Source: Saccharothrix obliqua (GTDB taxonomy: Bacteria > Actinomycetota > Actinomycetes > Mycobacteriales > Pseudonocardiaceae). Taken from it: a stretch of DNA of 64,000 nt. This document shows positions 8,596-16,144 of the stretch, in pieces. A program made the translations under genes and the position numbers. How positions within the stretch are numbered: the stretch's first letter is position 1; each line of letters starts with the position of its first letter. A model generated the notes under the pieces. The model did no database searches. It was not told where the DNA came from and worked only from the letters and a program-made list of their open reading frames with translations. The stretch lies in assembly GCF_019375475.1 (NCBI RefSeq), contig NZ_JAHXGQ010000014.1, forward strand, positions 62,001 to 126,000, given 5' to 3'.

Positions 8596-9801
8596 GTGGT
8601 CCGGATCGCGGTGACCGGGCTCGGCCCGGTGTCGAGCATCGGGACCGGGGCCGCCGCGTTCGCCGCCGCGCTGCGTGCCGGTGCGTCCGGCGCCTCCCCG
8701 ATCACCGGGTTCGACGCCACCGGGTTCCCGTACCGGAACGCGGGTGAGGTGCGTGATTTCGACCCGCGCGCCCACCTGCGCAGGCTGGACCCCGCGCGGT
8801 GGGGGCGGTCGGGCCAGTTCGCCGCGAGCGCCGCGCGGTTGGCGGTGGCCGACGGCGGCCTGGACCCGGACCGGATCGACCCGGCGCGGGCGCACGCGGT
8901 CATCGGCACCACCAGCGGCGAGTCGGCGGTGGCCGAGGCGTTGACCGAGCAGGTCGTCGGCGGGGGTTTCCCCGCCCAGGACCCGGAGCTGGTCGCCCGG
9001 CTGCCCGCGCACCGGCTGGCCAACGCGGTCAGCGAGGAACTGGGGCTGCGTGGCGAGTCGCTGACCGTGGCCACCGCGTGCGCGGCGGGCAACTACGCCA
9101 TCGGGTACGCCTACGACCTGCTGGTGTCCGGCGAAGCGGACGTGGTCCTGGCCGGTGGCGCGGACTCGGTGTGCCGGTGGGCGCACGCGGGTTTCTACCG
9201 GCTCGGTGCGCTCACCGAGAGCCGGTGCTCGCCCTTCGACCGGGACCGGTCGGGCATCCTCACCGGTGAGGGCGGTGCGGTGCTGCTGCTGGAGACCTTC
9301 GAGCACGCCGAGGCGCGCGGCGCGCGCATCCACGCGGAACTGCTGGGGTACGGCATGAACTGCGACGCGCGGCACGCGGTCGCACCGGACGGGGCGAGCG
9401 TCGCGGAGTGCATGCGCCTGGCGCACCGCAACTCCGGCGTGCGCCCGGAGGACGTGGACTACGTGTGCGCGCACGGCACCGGCACGCCCACCAACGACCT
9501 GGTGGAGGGCCGGGCCATCCTGGAGGTGTTCGGCACCGAGCCGCCGCCGGTCAGCTCCATCAAGTCGATGATCGGGCACACCATGGGCGCGGCGGGCGGT
9601 TTCGGCGCGATCGCGTGCGTGCTGGCGATCGCGGAGGGCTTCCTGCCGCCGACGATCAACTGGGCGAACCAGGACCCGGACCTGGTGGGCATCGACGTGG
9701 TGCCCAACCAGGCGCGGCGGGCGCGGGTCCGCGTCGCCCAGAACGACGCGTTCGCGTTCGGCGGCAACAACGCCATCGTGATGCTGGGGGCGGTCGCGTG
9801 A
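8596..9801 (+). CDS. Ketosynthase alpha 1 (FabF-like, active)
   Basis: A 401-residue beta-ketoacyl synthase of the FabF/type II PKS KS-alpha class with a complete triad: Cys162 in 'TVATACAAGNYAIG', His293 in 'CAHGTGTPTND' and His328 in 'MIGHTMGAAGG'. It should extend the ACP-bound chain with malonyl-ACP. It starts with GTG 3 bases after the ACP and overlaps the next gene by 4 bases. The adjacent gene is a ketosynthase homologue without the catalytic Cys, so the two form a KS/chain-length-factor heterodimer. Confidence 0.9.
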   Translation: MVRIAVTGLGPVSSIGTGAAAFAAALRAGASGASPITGFDATGFPYRNAGEVRDFDPRAHLRRLDPARWGRSGQFAASAARLAVADGGLDPDRIDPARAHAVIGTTSGESAVAEALTEQVVGGGFPAQDPELVARLPAHRLANAVSEELGLRGESLTVATACAAGNYAIGYAYDLLVSGEADVVLAGGADSVCRWAHAGFYRLGALTESRCSPFDRDRSGILTGEGGAVLLLETFEHAEARGARIHAELLGYGMNCDARHAVAPDGASVAECMRLAHRNSGVRPEDVDYVCAHGTGTPTNDLVEGRAILEVFGTEPPPVSSIKSMIGHTMGAAGGFGAIACVLAIAEGFLPPTINWANQDPDLVGIDVVPNQARRARVRVAQNDAFAFGGNNAIVMLGAVA

Positions 9802-10856
9802 CGGCGATGGTGATCACCGGGTGGAGCGCCGTGACGGCGGCGGGCATCGGGGCGGAAGCGTTGGCGCGCCGCGTGGCGGACCCGGCGTCCGCCGGCCGGG
9901 GTGTGGTGGTGGACGGCCTGTCCGACGTGCCGCTGCCCGCGCCGACCGGGCACGCGTTGCCCGGGTTCGACGTGCGTGCCGAGTTGGGGCGCAAGGGGAC
10001 GAGCTGGTACGACCGGACGACGGCGCTGGCCGTCGTCTGCTGCCGGGACGCGCTGCGGTCCGCCGGCGCGCCGGCCGGGGGTGACGACACGGCGCGGATC
10101 GGTGTCGCGCTGGGCACGACGCTGGGCAGCCACAAGTCCGTCAGCGACTACACCCGCGAGACGCTGGTGCAGGAGCGGCCGTACTGGGTGAACCCGGCGT
10201 TGTTCCCCACCACCGTCATGAACTGCGCCGCCGGCCAGGTGGCGATCCGGCTGGGGTTGCGTGGTGTCAACGCGACGCTCGCGGGCGGCCCGCTGGCGTT
10301 CCTCAACGCCCTGCGTTACGCCGACACCGTCATCGGGCGGGGGTACGCGGACGTCATGCTCACCGGCGCGGCCGAGGAGTACGCGCCCCACCGCGCGTGG
10401 GCCGCGCACCACACCGGCACCACCGCCAACGTGCCGCTCGGCGAAGCCGCCGCGGTGTTCGTCCTGGCGGCGGCGGGGGAGGGCGTGACCGGGCCGCGGG
10501 TGCTCGCCGTCGCCACGGGTTACGCACCCGGTGGCGGAGCGGCGGCCGGGCAGGCGTTGGGGGGTTGCGTCGCCCGCGTGCTGCGCCGGGCCGACGTGGA
10601 CCCGGCGGGGGTTTCCGCGGTCTTCACCGGGGAGGCGGATTCGCGTGACACCCGGGAGTTCGACGCCGTGACGCGCGTGCTGGGCCGTGCGCCCGAGCGC
10701 GTGCTCGCCAAGCCGATGTTCGGCGAGTGCGACGCGGCTTCCGGGGCGGTCGCCCTGGCGGTCGCGTTGTCCCGCGCCGACACCGGCCAGGTGCTGCTCA
10801 CCGCGGTGGGCGCCGACGGCGCGGTGGGCGCGGCGCTGGTGGAGGTGGGTGCGTGA
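9798..10856 (+). CDS. Chain-length-factor-like ketosynthase 1
   Basis: The 352-residue product aligns with KS-beta (chain-length factor) proteins. At the place of the FabF active-site 'ATACTSG' it reads 'ATLAGGPLA', so the nucleophilic Cys is replaced by Gly; the cysteine of 'VMNCAAGQ' is in a different, upstream position and is not the nucleophile. It is likely the non-condensing partner of the preceding ketosynthase, setting chain length. The start is GTG 9798 overlapping the upstream stop; ATG 9807 is an alternative. Its 3' end is part of a short tandem duplication described separately. Confidence 0.85.
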   Translation: MTAMVITGWSAVTAAGIGAEALARRVADPASAGRGVVVDGLSDVPLPAPTGHALPGFDVRAELGRKGTSWYDRTTALAVVCCRDALRSAGAPAGGDDTARIGVALGTTLGSHKSVSDYTRETLVQERPYWVNPALFPTTVMNCAAGQVAIRLGLRGVNATLAGGPLAFLNALRYADTVIGRGYADVMLTGAAEEYAPHRAWAAHHTGTTANVPLGEAAAVFVLAAAGEGVTGPRVLAVATGYAPGGGAAAGQALGGCVARVLRRADVDPAGVSAVFTGEADSRDTREFDAVTRVLGRAPERVLAKPMFGECDAASGAVALAVALSRADTGQVLLTAVGADGAVGAALVEVGA

Positions 10857-10934
10857 TGGGCGCGGTGCCGACCTCTGGGCGCGTGCTGGTCGACGGGTGC
10901 TTGTCGGGCGCGGCACTGGTGGGTGCGTGATGGG
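10844..10934 (+). repeat. 74-bp tandem duplication at CLF1/KS2 junction
   Basis: A 17-bp direct repeat (GGTGGGTGCGTGATGGG) occurs at 10844-10860 and again at 10918-10934, 74 bp apart. Both copies contain the TGATGG stop-start overlap. The stretch between them therefore looks like a duplicated gene junction: the end of the chain-length-factor gene and the start of the second ketosynthase gene each occur twice in abbreviated form. Confidence 0.7.
10856..10930 (+). pseudogene. 24-codon mini-ORF from duplicated gene junction
   Basis: Between the two ketosynthase-type genes lies an open frame of 24 codons that starts in an ATGA overlap with the upstream stop and ends in an ATGA overlap with the next start. 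Its first residues (MGAV) resemble the start of the next protein (MGAL) and its last residues (GAALVGA) resemble the end of the previous one (GAALVEVGA). It is thus probably a remnant of a tandem duplication kept because it preserves translational coupling. A functional peptide is unlikely. Confidence 0.5.
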
Positions 10935-12054
10935 AGCACTGGTCGCGTCCAGCGCGGTGCGCACGTGCTTCGGCGACGGCGCGCAGACCTTCGCGGCGCT
11001 GCTGAGCGGCCGGTGTGGTGCGGGCCCGCTGCGGTACGGCGACCCGGCCGCCCTCAACGTCGCGGTTGGCTACCACGTCCCCGACGACGTGGGCGGCGAC
11101 CACGCCGGGCGGGCCGGGCGGCTGCTCGCGGACTGCCTCGTGGACGCCGTGCGCCGCGCCGGGCTGGACCCGGCCCGGCAGCGGGTGCCGGTGCTGGTCG
11201 GCACGGGGCTGCGCGAGCTGGGCGGTGTGGAGGACTGGGCGCTCACCGGCACGCCGTTCCCGTTGTCGCGCCTGGACTTCGGCGACGTGGTGCGCACGGC
11301 GCTGCCCGGTGTCGCGGACGTCGTCACGCTCGCCAACGCGTGCAGCGCGGGCGGGCACGCGTTGGCGTTGGCGCAGGACATGGTCGAGTCCGGCGACGCG
11401 GAGGCCGTCGTGGTGGCGGCGGCCGACACCATGACCCGGTCCATGCTCGCGATGATCGGCAAGGTGACCCCGGAACCGGGCACGCGCGTGCGCCCGTTCG
11501 ACCGGGACCGCACCGGTGTGCTGCTCGGCGAGGGCGCGGCCGCGGTGGTGGTCGTCGGCGAGGGCGGGCCGGGTCCCGCCGTGGCGCGGATCGTGGCCAC
11601 GGGGCTGTCCTGCGACGCCCACCACGAGACTTCGCCCGACGTCGACGGCATCGTCCGCTCGATGCGCGACGCGTTCGACCGTGCGGGTCGCGCTCCGTCC
11701 GAAGTGGACCTGGTGGTGGCGCACGGCACCGGCACCGCGCTGAACGACCCGGCGGAGTGCCGAGCGCTGCGCGAGGTCCTGCTCGCGGCGGGCGGCGATC
11801 CGCTGGTGACCGGCGTCAAGGGCGCCGTCGGCCACACCTCGGGCAGCGCGGCCCTGGTCAACCTGGACGTGGCGGCCCGGTGCCTGGAGCACGGGGTGGT
11901 GCCGCCGGTCGCCGGGCTGCGGGAAGTGCTGCCGGAGGGCGCGGGGCTGCGGTTCGCGCGCGGCGAGCGGGTCGCCACGCGCCCGGAACTGGTGCAGGTG
12001 AACGCGTTCGGCTTCGGCGGCGTCAACGCGGTGACCCTCGTGGAGGCGGCGTGA
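10930..12054 (+). CDS. Ketosynthase alpha 2 (active)
   Basis: A 374-residue ketosynthase with the catalytic set Cys138 ('LANACSAGGHA'), His265 ('VAHGTGTALND') and His302 ('GHTSGSAAL'). It is shorter and more divergent than the first ketosynthase but appears competent. The next gene encodes a second Cys-less partner, giving a second KS/CLF-like pair in the same operon. Two pairs occur in pathways that make two polyene chains (asukamycin) or cinnamoyl-type acyl groups. It may act on a different chain length or use a distinct primer; the sequence does not settle which. Confidence 0.85.
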   Translation: MGALVASSAVRTCFGDGAQTFAALLSGRCGAGPLRYGDPAALNVAVGYHVPDDVGGDHAGRAGRLLADCLVDAVRRAGLDPARQRVPVLVGTGLRELGGVEDWALTGTPFPLSRLDFGDVVRTALPGVADVVTLANACSAGGHALALAQDMVESGDAEAVVVAAADTMTRSMLAMIGKVTPEPGTRVRPFDRDRTGVLLGEGAAAVVVVGEGGPGPAVARIVATGLSCDAHHETSPDVDGIVRSMRDAFDRAGRAPSEVDLVVAHGTGTALNDPAECRALREVLLAAGGDPLVTGVKGAVGHTSGSAALVNLDVAARCLEHGVVPPVAGLREVLPEGAGLRFARGERVATRPELVQVNAFGFGGVNAVTLVEAA

Positions 12055-12923
12055 CCCCGACCCTGCTCGCCACCGGCTGGAGCGTCCACCTGCCCGGCGT
12101 CGTGCTCGCGGAGAGCCTGGACCGGCCCGGCGCGTGGGCGCACGCCGCCGCGCCCGGCCCGGACCAGGCGGCGACCCTGCTGGGGCGCAAGGGTTTGCTG
12201 GCCAAGGAGCCCGCGACCCGGCTGGCGTTGTGCGCGGTGCACCGCGCGCTGGGCCTGCCGCCGGGTCGGCGGCCGGCGGGACCGCCGTCACCGCGCACCG
12301 CCGTGGTGGCGTGCGGCAACCTCGGCAACGTCAAGACGGTCGCCGACATCGCGCGCGCGGTGTCGACCGAGGGCCTGAAGGGGGTCAGCGCGTTGGACGC
12401 GCCGAACGCGTCCAGCAACGTCCTGGCGGGCACGGTCGCGTTGTGGTTCGGGTTCGGCGGGCCGAACCTCATGGTGTGCTCGGGCGCGGCGGCGGGCGCG
12501 GACGGGTTGCGCCTGGCGGACCTGCTGCTGCGGGCGCGCCGGGCCGACCGCGTGGTGCTGGTCGGCGCCGAGCCCGCCGACGAGGTGGCCTCCGCCCTGC
12601 ACGGGACGGTCGACGCGCGGGGCGGTTTGCGCGCCGGCGCGGCGTGCCTGGTGCTGCGCCGGGCGGAGGGGGCCGACGTGGTCGGTGGCGCGGCGCTGGC
12701 GCTGCTGCCCGACCACGCCGCGTGGCCGCGCCCGCCGCACGTCGTGCTGGGACCCGACGGGTTCGACCCGGTCCGCCACTGGGGCGACTGCCACGGCGCG
12801 CAGGGCGTGGTGTCGGCGGCGCTCGCCGCGCACCTGGCCGTCGACGACGGGCACGGCGCGGTGGGCGTGCGGGACGGCTCGCTCGCCGTGCTGGTGGAGG
12901 CGGCGGGAGGCGGCGGTGGCTGA
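12051..12923 (+). CDS. Chain-length-factor-like ketosynthase 2 (short)
   Basis: A 290-residue protein with partial ketosynthase similarity: 'GNLGNVKTV', 'NASSNVLAGTVALWFG' and 'LMVCSGAAAGADGL' match the FabF core, but the active-site position reads Ala where the Cys should be. It is shorter than usual (about 350-400) and the His-containing motifs are absent or unrecognisable. It is probably the structural partner of the second ketosynthase. The start is GTG at 12051 in a GTGA overlap, and the following gene begins inside its last codons. Confidence 0.75.
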   Translation: MTPTLLATGWSVHLPGVVLAESLDRPGAWAHAAAPGPDQAATLLGRKGLLAKEPATRLALCAVHRALGLPPGRRPAGPPSPRTAVVACGNLGNVKTVADIARAVSTEGLKGVSALDAPNASSNVLAGTVALWFGFGGPNLMVCSGAAAGADGLRLADLLLRARRADRVVLVGAEPADEVASALHGTVDARGGLRAGAACLVLRRAEGADVVGGAALALLPDHAAWPRPPHVVLGPDGFDPVRHWGDCHGAQGVVSAALAAHLAVDDGHGAVGVRDGSLAVLVEAAGGGGG

Positions 12924-13710
12924 GCGCGCGCCGCGGGCGCACGTGCTGGCGCCGGGCGGACCGGGTGGTCCGCTGGTGGTGCTCGCCCACGGCCTGGAGG
13001 ACGGCTGGACCGGGTGGCGTGCCGTGGCCGCGCACTGGCCGGCCGGTGCGCGCCTGGTCGCGCTGGACCTGCCGTGGCGCGCGGGCAACGACTACCGGTG
13101 GCGGCAGCGCGACCCGGGGTGGTGGCTCGCCGAGGGCCTGGCACCGCTGGGCGCCGTGCCGGACCTGCTGGTCGGCCACTCGTTCGGCGCGAACGCCGCG
13201 CTGGAGCTGCTGTGCGCCACCACCGAGCCGCCACGCGCCGCGGCGTTGCTGTGCCCGCTGTACCGGGTTCCCGGCGCACCGCTGGGCGAGCACGCCGAGC
13301 ACCGGTCGCGGGCGGCGTTCGCGCGGCTGTTCCGGGAGGGCGTGCTGGCGCGGCTGGGCGACCGGGCGGCGTCGATGGAGGAGGGGCTGCGGGACCGCGT
13401 CGTCGCGCTGGCCGCGGGCCAGGTGGGCGCACCCGGCTACCGCGCCGCGTTCGAGCAGTACCACGCCAGCGCCGCCCTGCCGCTGGGCCGGGTCACCACG
13501 CCGACGCTCGTGCTCGGCGGCGGGGCCAACCCGACGCTGTCGCGGACCGAGGCCGCCGCGCTGGCCGACGGGATGCCCGGCGGGAGCCTCGTGTTCCACG
13601 ACACCTACGACCACTTCTGCCACATCCGGCGGGCCCGCGACGTCGTGGCGCAGCTCGTGCGCCTGGTCGAGCCCGCGCCGGCGGCACCGCGAGACGGAGG
13701 ACCCCGATGA
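12916..13710 (+). CDS. Alpha/beta hydrolase (possible thioesterase)
   Basis: The 264-residue protein has an alpha/beta-hydrolase fold, with 'LAHGLEDGWTGW' forming the oxyanion region and the nucleophile elbow 'VGHSFGANAAL' (Ser89). The final His is probably in 'YDHFCHI'. It could release the polyene or cinnamoyl chain from the ACP or edit stalled carriers. It starts at GTG 12916 within the end of the upstream gene and ends with an ATGA overlap to the next. Reaction and substrate are inferred from the operon only. Confidence 0.7.
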   Translation: MAERAPRAHVLAPGGPGGPLVVLAHGLEDGWTGWRAVAAHWPAGARLVALDLPWRAGNDYRWRQRDPGWWLAEGLAPLGAVPDLLVGHSFGANAALELLCATTEPPRAAALLCPLYRVPGAPLGEHAEHRSRAAFARLFREGVLARLGDRAASMEEGLRDRVVALAAGQVGAPGYRAAFEQYHASAALPLGRVTTPTLVLGGGANPTLSRTEAAALADGMPGGSLVFHDTYDHFCHIRRARDVVAQLVRLVEPAPAAPRDGGPR

Positions 13711-14627
13711 CCGCCACCACCCGAGCCGAGCCGACCGTGCTGCGCGCCCGTCCCGCGTACGAGGGCGCCAACATCCGCACGTGGGTCGGGTTCAAGCACT
13801 TCGACTACCTGGTCGAGCAGGCGGTGTTGCAGTGGTTGCGCGACCGGGGTACCGGGGCCCGCGCGCTCTACCTGGAGCACGGCCTGGGCGCGGAGATCGT
13901 CGACTGCTCGCTGCAACTGCCCGCCGTGCTGGAGCTGGACGACGAGGTGCGCGTCGAGGCGGTGGAGGAGGACGCGGGCGGAGGCCGGTTGTCGGTGCGG
14001 ATCGCGGTGGAGCGCGAGGGCGCGGAGGTCACCGTGCTGCGCGGGCGCGTGCGCGTGGCGCTGGTGCGGGAGCGCAGCGCCGACCGGTACCGCCCGGCGC
14101 CCGCCGCGCTCGCGGCGCTGGAGGTGGCCGCGCTGCCCGAGCCGGCGGGCGTCCCGCTGGCGGGTCGGCCCGCCGCCGAGGTGTTGGCGGAGCGACCCAA
14201 CGCCTTCGTGTGGTCGTGGCGCGCGCCGTACTACTACTGCCACTTCTCCGACCGGGTCCAGCACTCGGGTTTCGTGCGGGCGCTGGAGGAGGTCGTGGAC
14301 CGCTTCCTCGCCGATCGCGGCATCTCCGTCGGCCGCCTGCTGACCGAGCGGTCGTGGATACCCGTGGTGTCCCGGGCGCGCGTGCGGTTGCTCGCCGCCG
14401 CGCACATGGAGGAGACCGTGCACACGGTGTTCCGCGTCGTGGACGTCTTGCGCGGCACGCTGTTCGACGCCGAGATGGACTGCTACGTCCAGCGGGGCGA
14501 CGAACTGGTGCCGGTCGCCGCGGGTCGCATCCTGCACGGGTACGCCGTCGCGGCGGGCGACGGGGCGGGCGGCCTGGCCGAGCTGACCGACGACGTGGTG
14601 CGTGCGTTGACCGGGGGTGCCGCGTGA
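13707..14627 (+). CDS. Double-hotdog thioesterase-like protein
   Basis: A 306-residue protein that appears to hold two 4HBT-type hotdog folds, the first in roughly residues 10-125 ('NIRTWVGFKHFDYLVEQAVLQW') and the second in roughly 165-300 ('SDRVQHSGFVRALEEVVDRFL', 'TERSWIPVVSRARVRLL'). Acyl-ACP thioesterases and enediyne-type hotdog thioesterases share this layout, but I do not recognise a specific orthologue. Its place in the type II PKS operon suggests a role in releasing or transferring the acyl chain. Start ATG 13707 overlaps the upstream stop. Confidence 0.6.
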   Translation: MTATTRAEPTVLRARPAYEGANIRTWVGFKHFDYLVEQAVLQWLRDRGTGARALYLEHGLGAEIVDCSLQLPAVLELDDEVRVEAVEEDAGGGRLSVRIAVEREGAEVTVLRGRVRVALVRERSADRYRPAPAALAALEVAALPEPAGVPLAGRPAAEVLAERPNAFVWSWRAPYYYCHFSDRVQHSGFVRALEEVVDRFLADRGISVGRLLTERSWIPVVSRARVRLLAAAHMEETVHTVFRVVDVLRGTLFDAEMDCYVQRGDELVPVAAGRILHGYAVAAGDGAGGLAELTDDVVRALTGGAA

Positions 14628-15259
14628 CCCGCCGCCGCCCGCGCGTGTACTTCTCGCTGCGCAGCCCGTACAGCTGGCTGACCGTGCGGCGGCTGCGCGA
14701 GGAGGTGCCGACCTGCCTGGACGAGGTGGACTGGCTGCCCTACTGGGATCCCGACCCGATCACCTCGGCGGCCCTGGAGGAGCGCGGCGGCGAGTTCCAC
14801 TACGTGCAGATGAGCCGGGCCAAGCACCTCTACATGCTGTTGGACACGAAGCGGTTGGCGCAGGCGCAAGGCGTCGACATGGCCTGGCCGGTGGACATCG
14901 ACCCGTGGTGGGAGCTGCCGCACCTGGCGTGGCTCGCGGCGCGCCGACTCGGCCGGCCGTGGGAGTTCTACGACGCGCTGGTGGCGGCCCGCTGGGGTCG
15001 CGGCGACGACATCTGCCTCCCCGAGGTGGTGCGCGTGGCCGCCGAGCAGGCGGGCCTGGACCCCGAGGTGCTGCTGGCCGCGCCCGACGACCCGGAGATC
15101 CGGGAGACCGCGGCCGACTGCCTCCACCAGGCGTACCTGGACGACGTGTTCGGCATCCCCTACCTGAAGTGGGGCCGGCACCGGTTCTGGGGCTACGACC
15201 GGCTGGACGCCTTCCTGGACGTCTGGCGACCCGCGCGGGAGGGAGGGAACCCGTCGTGA
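14624..15259 (+). CDS. DsbA-fold isomerase (HCCA isomerase-like)
   Basis: This 211-residue protein resembles the 2-hydroxychromene-2-carboxylate isomerase/kappa-GST group: thioredoxin fold with a helical insertion, 'YFSLRSPYSWL' at the N-terminus and the late 'VFGIPYLKWGRHRFWGYDRL' segment. It has no CxxC, so it is not a disulfide oxidase. Related isomerases occur in cinnamoyl-lipid type II PKS clusters (skyllamycin, WS9326A, youssoufene type), where a trans-cis isomerisation of a polyene is thought to precede ring closure. That role fits here but is inferred. Start GTG 14624 overlaps the previous stop. Confidence 0.7.
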   Translation: MTRRRPRVYFSLRSPYSWLTVRRLREEVPTCLDEVDWLPYWDPDPITSAALEERGGEFHYVQMSRAKHLYMLLDTKRLAQAQGVDMAWPVDIDPWWELPHLAWLAARRLGRPWEFYDALVAARWGRGDDICLPEVVRVAAEQAGLDPEVLLAAPDDPEIRETAADCLHQAYLDDVFGIPYLKWGRHRFWGYDRLDAFLDVWRPAREGGNPS

Positions 15260-15378
15260 CCGAACCCGAGGAGCCCGGCGTGCCGGCGACCGAGGACGAC
15301 CCGTGGCACGGCATCCCCGTCGAACTGCTCGACGGGACCACCGGCTACGACACCGACACCGCGGGCGGCTGCGGATGA
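15256..15378 (+). CDS. Small acidic protein of unknown function
   Basis: A 40-residue open frame bounded by GTGA and ATGA overlaps on both sides, so ribosomes coming from the isomerase gene would pass through it into the aldolase gene. It is acidic (many Asp and Glu), contains 'DPWHGIPVELLDG' and ends in a Gly-Cys-Gly. I recognise no family. Perfect coupling on both ends and a codon use like its neighbours favour a real small protein, perhaps a subunit of a neighbouring enzyme. Confidence 0.5.
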   Translation: MTEPEEPGVPATEDDPWHGIPVELLDGTTGYDTDTAGGCG

Positions 15379-16112
15379 GCACCACCCGCACCGCCGAGGA
15401 GGAGCGGCTGCACCGCAAGCGCAGGCTCGCGGCCACGATGCGGTTGTTCGCGCGGCTCGGCTTCGACGAGGGCTCCGGCGGCCACGTCACCGCGCGCGAC
15501 CCGGAGCACCCCGACCGCTTCTGGATCAACCCGTTCGGCGTCCACTTCGGCCGCGTCCGGGTCAGCGACCTGCTGCTGGTGGACGAGACCGGCGCGGTCG
15601 TGTCCGGCGAGGGCTCGGTCAACGAGGCGGGTTTCGTCATCCACGCCGCGGTGCACGCCGCGCGGCCGGACGTCGTCGCGGCGGCGCACACCCACTCCGT
15701 CCACGGCAAGGCGTGGTCGGCGTTGGGTCGGCGGCTCGACCCGCTCACCCAGGACTCGTGCGCCTTCTACGCCGACCACGAGGTGTTCGACGCGTTCAGC
15801 GGCGTCGTCCTGGAGCACGACGAGGGCCGCCGCATCGCGGAAACCCTCGGCTCGCACAAAGCGGTGATCCTGCGCAACCACGGCCTGCTCACCGTCGGCG
15901 GTTCGGTGGCCGAAGCGGCGTGGTGGTTCATCTCGATGGAGCGCTCGTGCCAGGTGCAGCTCCTGGTGGCGGCGGCGGGCGGCGCCGAGCCGATCCCGGA
16001 CGCGGCGGCGCGTGCCACCCACCGCACCATGGGCGCCCCCTGGATGGGCCGGCTCAACTTCCGGCCGATGTACGACGACATCGTGCGCGCCCAGCCCGAC
16101 CTGCTCGACTAG
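15375..16112 (+). CDS. Class II aldolase/adducin family protein
   Basis: The 245-residue protein is a class II aldolase/adducin domain. Metal ligands are visible as His105 and His107 ('AAHTHSVHG') and His169 ('LRNHGLLT'), with a glutamate (Glu84) in 'SVNEAGF' in the catalytic position. 'GSGGHVTARDP' matches the N-terminal phosphate-loop area of fuculose aldolases. It may cleave or form a C-C bond or decarboxylate a small acid for the pathway. Start ATG 15375 is coupled to the small upstream gene; 32 bases separate it from the ligase-P450 fusion. Confidence 0.8.
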   Translation: MSTTRTAEEERLHRKRRLAATMRLFARLGFDEGSGGHVTARDPEHPDRFWINPFGVHFGRVRVSDLLLVDETGAVVSGEGSVNEAGFVIHAAVHAARPDVVAAAHTHSVHGKAWSALGRRLDPLTQDSCAFYADHEVFDAFSGVVLEHDEGRRIAETLGSHKAVILRNHGLLTVGGSVAEAAWWFISMERSCQVQLLVAAAGGAEPIPDAAARATHRTMGAPWMGRLNFRPMYDDIVRAQPDLLD

Positions 16113-16144
16113 CGCAGCACCCGATCCCGAGGGGAGTGCACACC

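Noticed and set aside
9798..10856. Cysteine in 'VMNCAAGQ' as an active-site nucleophile
   Set aside because: It aligns with the conserved NxxAG region upstream of the active site in FabF. The true nucleophile position reads Gly, so the protein is treated as a chain-length factor.
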